DNA from: Candidatus Bathyarchaeota archaeon
Lineage (GTDB): Archaea > Thermoproteota > Bathyarchaeia > TCS64
Direction: 5' to 3'
Length of the DNA stretch: 8,288 bases
NCBI GenBank assembly: GCA_030613835.1
Contig: JAUWLH010000058.1
Location: forward strand, 1-8,288
This document shows positions 1 through 6,211 of the stretch, one piece after another. How positions within the stretch are numbered: position 1 is the stretch's first letter; each line of letters begins with the position of its first letter. Both the position numbers and the translations under genes were made by a program. The notes under the pieces are model-generated. The model did no database searches. It worked only from the letters and a program-made list of their open reading frames with translations, and was not told the origin of the DNA.

Positions 1-1
1 G

Positions 2-427
2 GACAAGATGCTTGAGCAGACCAAGGGCAGCTTCATCTACGCTGTGCAGCTTGCCGAGGTCCTGGCCGAGGAGATCCTCAGCTTCCGTGAGGCGTACAAG
101 GTAACCGCGGGCGTCGTGGCCAACCTGGTCGAGGACGGCAGAACCCTTGAAGACCTGACGGCTGAGGACGTCCAGAAAGTGGCCAAGGAGATGTTCGGCA
201 AGGACATCAAGGTCAGCAGCGGCATCGCGGCCAAGGTGAGCGATCCAATGAAGGCCCTCAACAACCTGAGGAGTCCGGGCAGCCCACACCCAGCCGAGAC
301 CGCCATGGCCGTGGAGAACAGGATGGAGCTCAGGGAGCGCTACTGGAAGGAGCTTGACTTCCTTAAGATCAAGCTGGTAATGGCGGCGGACAACCTGAAG
401 AACGCCATCGCCAAATACACAGCCTAA
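2..427 (+). CDS. argH: Argininosuccinate lyase, C-terminal part (5' truncated by window edge)
   Basis: Argininosuccinate lyase splits argininosuccinate into arginine and fumarate in the cytoplasm, the last step of arginine synthesis. The frame is already open at base 2, so the ATG at base 8 is internal and the gene starts outside the window. About 141 residues remain. They show the helical C-terminal region of the family: a block reading SFREAYKVTAGVVANLVEDG followed by 'LEDLTAEDV', matching the family's FREAH..VG..V..A...G..L.DL pattern. Next comes an SDPMKALNNLRSPGSPHP segment typical of the C-terminal domain (dp..al..r...Gsp.P). The catalytic GSSxMPxKxN loop lies upstream and cannot be seen. 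The gene ends in TAA, 42 bases before the next gene on the same strand. The family call is fairly sure. The symbol rests on the C-terminal third only, and another fumarase/aspartase-superfamily lyase is a less likely alternative. Confidence 0.82.
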   Translation, partial: DKMLEQTKGSFIYAVQLAEVLAEEILSFREAYKVTAGVVANLVEDGRTLEDLTAEDVQKVAKEMFGKDIKVSSGIAAKVSDPMKALNNLRSPGSPHPAETAMAVENRMELRERYWKELDFLKIKLVMAADNLKNAIAKYTA

Positions 428-453
428 ATACCTTTTAGAGAGGTATACTCTCT
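428..453 (+). promoter_or_regulatory. Two overlapping inverted repeats around a TATA-like element
   Basis: Immediately after the argH stop, ATACCT (428-433) can pair with AGGTAT (441-446), and AGAGAG (437-442) can pair with CTCTCT (448-453). The two 6-bp stems share bases 441-442 and so exclude each other. The GTATAC at 443-448 is centred about 25 bases before the TTG at 470, the right spacing for an archaeal TATA box driving a leaderless transcript. A short T-rich stretch (456-459) follows. The site could be an argH terminator, a promoter, an operator overlapping a TATA box, or more than one of these. The repeats are seen directly; the roles are inferred. Confidence 0.4.
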
Positions 454-469
454 ACTTTTCTGACTCTAT

Positions 470-1204
470 TTGAAAAGAATCTACCTTGTTGCAGGCATCA
501 TTCTCATTTTTAGCGCGACCTATGCTATCGAGTACTATGCTAACTCCCAGTTCTCCACCCAAGAACTCGTTGTTTCCGGTATCTCGGGTTACGAAAGGGG
601 CGTTGTCCAGACTTTCAATTACCTTAAGGAGGACGAACCGGTCGGGACCTACTCATACACGGTGGACGAATCAGGCGATAGCTTCATTATGACAAGCGAG
701 ACCATTGTCACATCCGGGGGACGGGATCTTGCGCTGGAGACCGTTTATACCTTCGACAACTCGTACTCGCCTGAATATTATGCTCTAACCGTAACTGGCA
801 ACGGAGAGGTAACCGAGATGGTAACAATGGTATCGAACGGAAACATCACCACATCCGTTACCTTTGAAGGCGTGACGGTGAACTTCACGGACGAGTACGT
901 CGACGGTATGTTCCTGATAGAGATCAACATGCCCGGTTTCTGGGAGGTTCTCTTTAACTCATTTGAGCTTGAGCGAGGCGTAAAGTACACCGCGAGCATA
1001 TACATACCCCAAGCGGCGATGGTCTTCGATGTGGATCTCGTGGTAAGTAAACAGGACCAGTTGATATGGGTTGGCGATGAAAGACTGGAATGCACAGTGA
1101 TCGGGGAAGCAGACCTGGGACTCAGCTTCTATATGTACGAGGGCGAGCTGGTGGAGATGAGAAGCGAGAACCAGGGCACAGCCCTGCAAAAGGTACTGAA
1201 CTAG
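470..1204 (+). CDS. Unrecognised exported or membrane-anchored beta-rich protein
   Basis: I do not recognise this 244-residue protein. It starts with TTG. No in-frame ATG, GTG or TTG lies close downstream, and this start gives a clean export signal: MKR followed by a hydrophobic stretch over residues 4-20, then EYYANSQ. There is no lipobox cysteine, so it is either cleaved and released or held by one N-terminal anchor facing outward. The rest is rich in Thr, Ser, Val, Tyr and acidic residues in alternating beta-strand patterns, with one cysteine near residue 208 in a 'LECTVIGEADLGLSFYMYEGELVEM' type of ending. That C-terminal pattern (strand, turn, 'eGeLv') recalls the LolA/DUF3108-like open beta-barrel fold, but this is inference from pattern only. 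A TATA-like element sits about 25 bases upstream and there is no Shine-Dalgarno sequence. The TAG stop overlaps the stop of the convergent kinase gene. Confidence 0.72.
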   Translation: MKRIYLVAGIILIFSATYAIEYYANSQFSTQELVVSGISGYERGVVQTFNYLKEDEPVGTYSYTVDESGDSFIMTSETIVTSGGRDLALETVYTFDNSYSPEYYALTVTGNGEVTEMVTMVSNGNITTSVTFEGVTVNFTDEYVDGMFLIEINMPGFWEVLFNSFELERGVKYTASIYIPQAAMVFDVDLVVSKQDQLIWVGDERLECTVIGEADLGLSFYMYEGELVEMRSENQGTALQKVLN

Positions 1205-2130
1205 GCCCTCATTGCCAGGGCTAAAGCCCCAATCAGAACAGCGTCCTCTCCGAGGGGCGTCACCATTATCTCAGGCTTTCTGTTGATAAGGTGTTTATCG
1301 ATGTTTTCGCGTATCGGGTCTAAGACCAGCCTAGGGTTGTTGAGGGCGATGGACCCGCCTACGGTTATGAGCTCGGGGTCGAAAACATTCGTAATGTTGG
1401 CAAATCCTACCGCGTTGATTCTCCCGATCTCGGCTACCACGCCCAGCGCGACCTCGTCGCCCTGTTTTGCGGCATCGTAGATGGTCTTGGATGTTAACAG
1501 GTCAAGGTCTCCGCCAGTTAGGTCCGCTATCAGGCTTCTCCTCCAGCTTAATTTCATCAGCTTCTTGGCATACTTTGGAATGTTGCTGCCGCTGGCGTAT
1601 GCCTCCCAGTGACCGTAGCTCCCGCACCCGCACTTGATATCAGAGTATGGGTCAATTGTGATGTGTCCGATCTCGGGGGCGTTCCCGTCCTTCCCCTTGA
1701 GAAGATGGTTGTCGACGATGGCTCCCCCGCCAAGGCCGGTGCTGATGGTGACGTAGACGAGGTTGCTGTACCCTTTTCCCGCTCCGAACCTCTGTTCCCC
1801 CAGCACGGCCGCGGCGCAGTCGTTTACTAAGCTAGCCTTGACACTGAAATGTTCCTTCAGGGGTTGAGATATAGGAATGTGGTTGAAGGGGTAGTTGGGA
1901 GTGTTCGTGATCTCCCCTTTACCCATGTCGATGGGTCCGATGCTTCCGATCCCGATTGTCTCGGGGGGTCCCTCCATTACCCTCTCTATCAGGCGGATGA
2001 TCTGATGGGATACCCCGCTCGCGCCCTTTCCGGTCTCTGTCAGCTCGGATACCTTTTCGTGAAGGCCATCAATGCCTCCAGTGGCGACCCTGACGTTGGT
2101 TGCTCCGATATCAACGGCGATGTAACTCAA
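1201..2130 (-). CDS. ROK-family sugar kinase (glucokinase-like)
   Basis: ROK proteins phosphorylate a hexose or N-acetylhexosamine with ATP in the cytoplasm; some family members are repressors, but this one has no N-terminal helix-turn-helix and is enzyme-sized (309 residues). The N-terminal phosphate loop is DIGATNVR (7-14). The catalytic aspartate is D104 in 'VNDCAAAVLGE'. The second phosphate motif is STGLGGG (130-136). The ROK signature follows: E153-I-G-H156, then C167-G-C169-G-S-Y-G-H174-W-E. Usual zinc ligands are one His and three Cys; here the third Cys position is His174, a variant I associate with archaeal members. A 'TVGGSIALNN' strand near residue 256 closes the ATP site. The start is TTG at 2130, chosen because it lies just before the first beta strand. 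No Shine-Dalgarno precedes it, only a pyrimidine-rich stretch. It lies 33 bases downstream of the FAH-family gene on the same strand, so co-transcription is plausible. Sugar specificity cannot be read from the sequence. Confidence 0.9.
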   Translation of the reverse strand: MSYIAVDIGATNVRVATGGIDGLHEKVSELTETGKGASGVSHQIIRLIERVMEGPPETIGIGSIGPIDMGKGEITNTPNYPFNHIPISQPLKEHFSVKASLVNDCAAAVLGEQRFGAGKGYSNLVYVTISTGLGGGAIVDNHLLKGKDGNAPEIGHITIDPYSDIKCGCGSYGHWEAYASGSNIPKYAKKLMKLSWRRSLIADLTGGDLDLLTSKTIYDAAKQGDEVALGVVAEIGRINAVGFANITNVFDPELITVGGSIALNNPRLVLDPIRENIDKHLINRKPEIMVTPLGEDAVLIGALALAMRA

Positions 2131-2163
2131 AGTAAGAAAGAAGGGTCGGTTGAGAAGAAAAGT

Positions 2164-3177
2164 CTATTTCTCAACAATCTTGGTTTTTAGGTAGCCGACG
2201 CCCTCGATCCAGGCTTTCAGCTGGTCTCCCGGTTTCAGGAACAGCTTAGGGTCTGTCTTGCCGTCAATCCTGGGCGTCTGATCCATGGCGGTGCCACTGC
2301 ATGTACCGCCGCAGATCATGTCCCCTGGGTAGAAGGCGACGTCCTTGCTGAGCCATGCGAGCCACCACTCGTAACGCCTGATGATGCTGGACATGGAGCC
2401 GTCCTGTCGTAGCTCGTCGTTGACCCACTGCTTCATGCCTAACACGTACGGGTCTGGGATCTCATCCTTGGTCACTATGCATGGCCCCATGGGTGCGCTT
2501 CCGTCAAAGTTCTTGGCGAAGAAGAAGCCGTCTGGTCCCCCCCCGAAGCCCATATCCCTGATGGATAGGTCGTTGACGATGGTGTAGCCGTAGATGTAGG
2601 TCATGCCGTCCTCTTCCTTTGTGTCCTTGGCGTACTTGCCTAGGACAGCGGCCAGCTCGACCTCATAGTCCATCCTCTTGGTCTTGGCCGGGTACGGAGT
2701 CTCCCCGTCTGGGTCCCTGACGAAGCCGCTTTGCTTCCAGAACCCCCATGTCCTGTACTCGTTCTTCTCCACCTTGGCCTTGAGCTCCTCCAGGGTCGTG
2801 GTGTCCCCTCTCATCATTTTGTACGCGTCGATGCTGTGGTCATAAAAGTTTGCTCCCGCCATGGCGATCTTGTTTCCCTTGCTTGGCAGGGGGGCTCTGA
2901 GCCTGTACTCGCCCTTATTCCAGGCAAGTTTCTCTCCCTTGGGGCCGCAACATGCCCCCGCCTTGACGTGATCAATGGCCTTCTGGGCCTTTTCAAGTCC
3001 CGCGTCACCCTCCTTGATGAACGCGAGGAGGCAGCTCGGCACCTTGGCGTCCGCCTTTCTCTGGGGGTTTGAAACGCCTTTACTCTTCTTGTAGGCGGCG
3101 AAGGCGTAGTTGAGGTCGATTACGTTTTCATCGACGAGGGCCCCTAGTCTACCCTCGTTGTACTTGACTAGCTTCAT
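2164..3177 (-). CDS. Fumarylacetoacetate hydrolase (FAH) family protein
   Basis: FAH-fold enzymes are divalent-metal-dependent and cleave C-C bonds, hydrate, decarboxylate or isomerise 2-oxo acids and diketo acids in the degradation of aromatic compounds or sugar acids. The ATG at 3177 gives 337 residues beginning MKLVKYNEGRLGALVDENV, the family's usual N-terminal strand. A TTG three codons upstream (3186) is possible but less likely. The lid region carries NFYDHSIDA (110-118), with the His of the usual 'DH' motif at 114. Metal ligands appear as E172-V-E174 in MDYEVELAAVLGK and D203 in VNDLSIRD. K222 lies in FFFAKNFDGSAPMGP, and the core closes with GDMICGGTCSGTAMD and LKPGDQLKAWIEGVG. It is longer than the roughly 200-residue FAHD1 type and shorter than true fumarylacetoacetase, so the substrate is open. 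A TATA box (3208-3214) lies upstream and the ROK kinase gene follows after 33 bases; a sugar-acid pathway shared with the kinase is possible but only inferred. Confidence 0.9.
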   Translation of the reverse strand: MKLVKYNEGRLGALVDENVIDLNYAFAAYKKSKGVSNPQRKADAKVPSCLLAFIKEGDAGLEKAQKAIDHVKAGACCGPKGEKLAWNKGEYRLRAPLPSKGNKIAMAGANFYDHSIDAYKMMRGDTTTLEELKAKVEKNEYRTWGFWKQSGFVRDPDGETPYPAKTKRMDYEVELAAVLGKYAKDTKEEDGMTYIYGYTIVNDLSIRDMGFGGGPDGFFFAKNFDGSAPMGPCIVTKDEIPDPYVLGMKQWVNDELRQDGSMSSIIRRYEWWLAWLSKDVAFYPGDMICGGTCSGTAMDQTPRIDGKTDPKLFLKPGDQLKAWIEGVGYLKTKIVEK

Positions 3178-3207
3178 TAGAATCAAGATATGGATACCGT
3201 TTTCGGA

Positions 3208-3214
3208 TTTAAAT
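3208..3214 (-). promoter_or_regulatory. TATA box for the FAH-family gene
   Basis: On the minus strand the sequence reads ATTTAAATCC, centred about 34 bases before the ATG at 3177. With normal archaeal spacing this puts the transcript start 5-8 bases before the ATG, so the leader would be almost absent. No Shine-Dalgarno sequence is present. The spacing also argues for the ATG over the TTG at 3186. Confidence 0.5.
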
Positions 3215-3368
3215 TATCTCAAAAACCTGATTCATAGTTGTAGCCGCGTAATTGTTGAATTTATCGTTTTCACTGATCTTGAGAATGAGTGCTGCCCCGT
3301 CTTTTAATCTCTTTTCTCTTTTTGTTGTCAATTATCCAATTTGTGTTTAGGCTTCTGCTCGTGTAAAG

Positions 3369-3376
3369 CTTATATC
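3369..3376 (+). promoter_or_regulatory. TATA box for the permease gene
   Basis: CTTATATC is centred about 28 bases upstream of the ATG at 3401, preceded by an A-rich GTGTAAAG that could act as the TFB recognition element. The spacing predicts a leaderless transcript starting at or next to the ATG. The divergent region 3178-3400 is AT-rich and contains a pyrimidine-rich run around 3299-3328, but I found no further clear operator repeat in it. Confidence 0.5.
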
Positions 3377-3400
3377 TCCATGTAATCCACACATTTGATT

Positions 3401-4963
3401 ATGTTAGGCACGATTCTAGCGTTCATTCCGTTTGTAGTCACTCTGACTGCAATACTGAAGTTTAAGATGAAGACCCACAAGGCTGGATTTATGGGGACCA
3501 TTATTACGTGGATCATCGCTATAGTATACAGCAAGACATCCATCTCGTTGCTCTTTGCCGCATGGATCTACGGCATTCTCGTTCCTATGAGCTATACATT
3601 CGCGGGCTTTGCGGCGTGGTACATGACATATCATATGATCTTCCACGGCTGCTTCGATGATATTCAGGAGGGCATAAAACGCATGAAGGGTGGCCTGGTG
3701 TTCAAGACCTTCTTCCTCTGCTTCGGCATGGGGATTATGATGCTCTCATCGGGGGCCGGGTTCACCTGGTTGGCCGTTGTTCTGAACGATATGGGTATCT
3801 CGCCTTGGGCTGTAAGTATTCTGATCGAGGGGTCTGCTGACCCGCTTACCCAGTACGCATACTACGCCACCCCTGTGGTTGTGCCTACCCTTCTCTACGG
3901 TGAGCAGTTCGGGTTCACACTGGCTGACTTAATGCCTATGTTCAACCGTTTCTTCTGGGTCACGATTCCCGGCTTTGCTCTGGCGATGCTCTGGGTTCTG
4001 AAGGAGGACGGTCACAAGGTCAGTCGCCGTGACGCGGTGATTGTTTTTATCTACGGTCTTATTCTGGCCGGCGTGGTAAACATTCTGAACCTTACAGTCG
4101 ATATCATGGCTGTAGGTATCCTAGCAGGTGCCCTCGGTATGGCCCTCCTGTATGGTGCACAGAGGCTTGGGCTTTTTTCGGCCTCAGAGGATCTATCTGA
4201 GCAATACGAGCCAATGTCTGAGGAACAAACCAGTCGCTTCAAGAGGGCTATTGCTCCTCTGGTGATTGTCTCTGTCCTTGCTGGTCTGTGGGGATCCTTC
4301 GGTAAGCCCATAGAGAAAGCTTTGGGTGTGATCAGGATACCAATAATCGCGGATCAGTCCGTTCCCTTCAAGGTTATGCAACCAGCAGTGTGGCCCTTCG
4401 TGACTATTCTTATCATGTTCACTTTCCTGAAGATCTCAAAGGAGAGCCATAGCTACACTATGAAGCTAATAAAGGACAGGTGGATTATCACCCAGGTCGC
4501 GAACTGGATGTTCGCGGGCATGGTGTTCACCTACTTCTGGAGCGGCAAAGTGATTGTGGACGGAGTTCTTACTCTGCCACCTGAGAACGCGCATCTTAAC
4601 CTCATGAACAGCTTGGCTACCTTCGCCACTAGCTGGGGTTTACACCCTTACATGGTGATGGTACCTTTCATGTCCATGTTCGCGACAACCCTTCTGGGCT
4701 CTGAGCTCACCTCGACGACGTTCTTCACGCCGTTCCATTTTGCGGCCTCCAAGGCGCTGGGATGGGCTAAACCGACTGCGTTTATGGTAGGTCACGTGGT
4801 TGCTAACATCGGCATCACGGATATCAGGAAGCTGATGAAGAATGTGGCGCTGATAGGTGCCTACGGGGAGGAGTACAAGGCCCTAAGGAAGACTTTCGTT
4901 ATTGGGCTGATTATCACGGCGGCAACGATTATCCCGCTACTGAGCTTCCTCTGGTGGCCGTAG
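3401..4963 (+). CDS. Multi-pass membrane permease resembling the lactate permease (LctP) family
   Basis: This is a 520-residue integral membrane protein with roughly 12-14 hydrophobic segments, spread from residue 3 to the C-terminus. A long polar loop sits near residues 260-283. LctP proteins carry lactate or glycolate with protons across the cytoplasmic membrane and are about 500-560 residues, so the length fits. The early SSGAGFTWLAVVLNDMGISP segment (about 116-135) matches the family's 'GfGtPva...l..lGf.P' pattern. The late GSELTSTTFFTPFHFAASKALG stretch (about 433-454) matches 'GS.T.SN..F..lQ...A...G'. It is followed by PTAFMVGHVVANIGITDI, in the place of the family's glycine-rich repeat. 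The similarity is distant and other ion-transporter-superfamily permeases remain possible. ATG 3401 is preferred over TTG 3395 because of the TATA box spacing. The gene ends in TAG and a T8 tract, and converges on an ArsR repressor gene. Confidence 0.6.
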   Translation: MLGTILAFIPFVVTLTAILKFKMKTHKAGFMGTIITWIIAIVYSKTSISLLFAAWIYGILVPMSYTFAGFAAWYMTYHMIFHGCFDDIQEGIKRMKGGLVFKTFFLCFGMGIMMLSSGAGFTWLAVVLNDMGISPWAVSILIEGSADPLTQYAYYATPVVVPTLLYGEQFGFTLADLMPMFNRFFWVTIPGFALAMLWVLKEDGHKVSRRDAVIVFIYGLILAGVVNILNLTVDIMAVGILAGALGMALLYGAQRLGLFSASEDLSEQYEPMSEEQTSRFKRAIAPLVIVSVLAGLWGSFGKPIEKALGVIRIPIIADQSVPFKVMQPAVWPFVTILIMFTFLKISKESHSYTMKLIKDRWIITQVANWMFAGMVFTYFWSGKVIVDGVLTLPPENAHLNLMNSLATFATSWGLHPYMVMVPFMSMFATTLLGSELTSTTFFTPFHFAASKALGWAKPTAFMVGHVVANIGITDIRKLMKNVALIGAYGEEYKALRKTFVIGLIITAATIIPLLSFLWWP

Positions 4964-4979
4964 CCACTCTTTTTGTATC

Positions 4980-5014
4980 AAGTAACCTGTCATAACAAGA
5001 AAATTTTTTTTATT
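4980..5014. repeat. Imperfect direct repeat, copy 1 (permease terminator region)
   Basis: The first 24 bases (4980-5003) match bases 5043-5066 at 19 of 24 positions; both copies start AAGT and share ATAACA and GAAAA, then run into a T tract. This copy carries the uninterrupted T8 (5004-5011) just past the permease stop codon. The copies are 63 bases apart. They look like an old short duplication of a terminator-like element or a pair of protein-binding sites. Confidence 0.5.
5004..5011 (+). terminator. T8 tract terminator after the permease gene
   Basis: Eight consecutive T residues lie 40 bases past the TAG stop of the permease gene, with no strong GC-rich hairpin in front. T-rich tracts without a hairpin are the usual archaeal termination signal. 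Because the next gene is convergent, termination is expected here. Confidence 0.55.
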
Positions 5015-5042
5015 AACCGGGGATCAAACGGTGTCTTGTGTT

Positions 5043-5077
5043 AAGTGACATGCAATAACATGAAAAAATGTTTTTTA
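5043..5077. repeat. Imperfect direct repeat, copy 2 (overlaps the ArsR stop codon)
   Basis: This is the second copy of the element at 4980-5014. It includes AACAT (5058-5062 region) and ATGTT (5068-5072) flanking an A-run, which could form a weak hairpin. Its end coincides with the TAA stop of the ArsR-type gene (5075-5077 on the minus strand). This places the last codon of that gene inside the repeat. Confidence 0.45.
5063..5068 (-). terminator. T6 tract terminator after the ArsR-type gene
   Basis: Read on the minus strand, six T residues occur 6 bases after the TAA stop of the repressor gene. A second run of T follows further on, at 5000-5003. Together with the T8 on the plus strand, this makes the interval a two-way terminator between convergent genes. 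Confidence 0.4.
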
Positions 5078-5413
5078 TGGGATAACCCTGTCTATTCGCT
5101 TGCAGAACTCTTCGAGATGGATTAGAATATCATCGCTGGCGAGGCTGTAGTATCGCCTTCTTCCGTCCCTCCGAGCCTTGAGTAGCCCGAGATCTTGGAG
5201 CGTGAGTAAGTGGATTGAAACGGTGGGCTGGAGTATGTCGAAGAAGGGCAGGAGCTCCGAGACGCATCTCTCTCTGTCCATAAGCAGGTAGAGCAGCTTG
5301 AGCCTGTTCCTGTCGCCCAGGGCCTTGAATATCTCTGAATGCCTTTTAAGGTCGTCCCCCGTGATCGTCGCCTCGATTGCCTCATATGTATTGATTGCCT
5401 CGTTGGTTATCAC
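5075..5413 (-). CDS. ArsR/SmtB-family winged-helix transcriptional repressor
   Basis: ArsR proteins are dimeric DNA-binding repressors that release the promoter when they sense a metal, redox change or other ligand. Counting from the GTG at 5419, residues 30-47 read IFKALGDRNRLKLLYLLM, the family's opening helix pair. C52-V-S-E-L starts the recognition unit, QPTVSIHLLTLQDLGLL (64-80) is the recognition helix, and KARRDGRRRYYSL (81-93) is the beta wing. The full ELCVCDL metal box of arsenic sensors is absent; only C52 and a C-terminal C106 remain, so a classical As/Cd/Zn three-cysteine site is not supported. Two in-frame GTG codons compete for the start. The one at 5413 has a GGAG nine bases upstream and is preferred; the one at 5419 would be only three bases from it. 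The likely target is its own or a neighbouring promoter, perhaps that of the convergent permease, but no operator was identified. Confidence 0.88.
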   Translation of the reverse strand: MITNEAINTYEAIEATITGDDLKRHSEIFKALGDRNRLKLLYLLMDRERCVSELLPFFDILQPTVSIHLLTLQDLGLLKARRDGRRRYYSLASDDILIHLEEFCKRIDRVIP

Positions 5414-5492
5414 TCGCACTCACTCCGGGTAATGTAGCAAACTCATGTTCACAGGACAAAATGGTATGTATGTAGGCGGTCTCCACAACAAG

Positions 5493-6170
5493 TTAGATGG
5501 ATCTGATGAGGTTCGGCAGCTCGGATATTGTCCTCACGGTGCAGCCTTTCCACTCGCCTGTGCCCTCATTATCAACCCAGACCGCTTTCAATTCCGCGTT
5601 GATGGCTCCCTTGATGTCCGCCTTAATGCTATCCCCAATCATCACCGCCTCTGACGCCTCCACATCGAGCAGGCTCAGGGTGTGCTGAAATATCCTCGGG
5701 TCAGGCTTTGGTATCCCGATATCGTAGCTGCATACCATAACATCGAACCACCTGCCATAGCCCTTGTCCCTGAGTACCTGCCTAGGCGCCTCAAGCCAGG
5801 CGTTTGACAGCAACGCGAGTTTATAGTTCTCCGAGAGGGACGAAAGGAGTGTCTCAAGGTCGGCGAGCCACTCGGTCTCGCTTGACTCGTAGACATACAT
5901 CTCAAGCTCATCCGTGATGTCCCTGCCAGTGGAGTGTCCCAGTATCCCAAGGGCATGGTTGAAGAACTCGTGGCTGTCAACCTCCTTTCCTTCCATGTGG
6001 ATGGTCCTCCTCCACTCGACGGTGTCCATAACCGCGTTCTGGAAATCAATAGCCTTGACATCAACGTCATCAATAGATAGGCGATCAACTGCCTTCTCTG
6101 ATACGATGTCCCAAGGGGTCTTGGATTCGGCCAGTGTCCCCCCGTAATCGAATATAACGGCCTTGATCAT
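5493..6170 (-). CDS. HAD-superfamily hydrolase, probable phosphatase
   Basis: This 225-residue protein has the four HAD motifs and a helical cap inserted after motif I, as in subfamily I phosphatases and dehalogenase-like enzymes. Motif I is F7-D8-Y-G10-G-T-L with nucleophile D8. Motif II is LLSNA with S122, motif III is K155 in GIPKPDPRIF, and motif IV is MIGDS with D180 and D185. The position two residues after the nucleophile, usually an Asp acting as acid/base, is Gly10. FDxGGTL forms occur in the superfamily, so the protein need not be inactive, but the usual phosphatase mechanism is altered. The ATG at 6170 is supported by a TATA box 26 bases upstream and the absence of a Shine-Dalgarno. 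It lies 41 bases downstream of the GNAT gene on the same strand. The substrate is unknown; small phosphorylated metabolites are typical. Confidence 0.88.
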   Translation of the reverse strand: MIKAVIFDYGGTLAESKTPWDIVSEKAVDRLSIDDVDVKAIDFQNAVMDTVEWRRTIHMEGKEVDSHEFFNHALGILGHSTGRDITDELEMYVYESSETEWLADLETLLSSLSENYKLALLSNAWLEAPRQVLRDKGYGRWFDVMVCSYDIGIPKPDPRIFQHTLSLLDVEASEAVMIGDSIKADIKGAINAELKAVWVDNEGTGEWKGCTVRTISELPNLIRSI

Positions 6171-6192
6171 TTGGTCAAAACACGCTCGCCGA

Positions 6193-6200
6193 GAATATAA
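6193..6200 (-). promoter_or_regulatory. TATA box for the HAD hydrolase gene
   Basis: TTATATTC on the minus strand is centred 26 bases before the ATG at 6170, the canonical distance to an archaeal transcription start. This predicts a leaderless mRNA. The box sits in the 41-base gap after the GNAT gene, so the hydrolase can be transcribed independently of it. Confidence 0.5.
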
Positions 6201-6211
6201 CCCATCCCCAG

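Noticed and set aside
1849..2190. Long plus-strand ORFs opposite the ROK and FAH genes (also near 2731-3072)
   Set aside because: They lie antisense to genes with clear family motifs and show no motif of their own.
2131..3177. FAH protein called as true fumarylacetoacetase of tyrosine breakdown
   Set aside because: Length and the short NFYDH lid motif differ from the eukaryotic-type enzyme and no other tyrosine-degradation gene is present; only the family level is supported.
3178..3186. TTG at 3186 as start of the FAH-family gene
   Set aside because: The ATG at 3177 gives the family's usual MKLV opening and fits the TATA box spacing with a short leader.
3395..3400. TTG at 3395 as start of the permease gene
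   Set aside because: The TATA box centred near 3372 places the transcript start at about the ATG at 3401.
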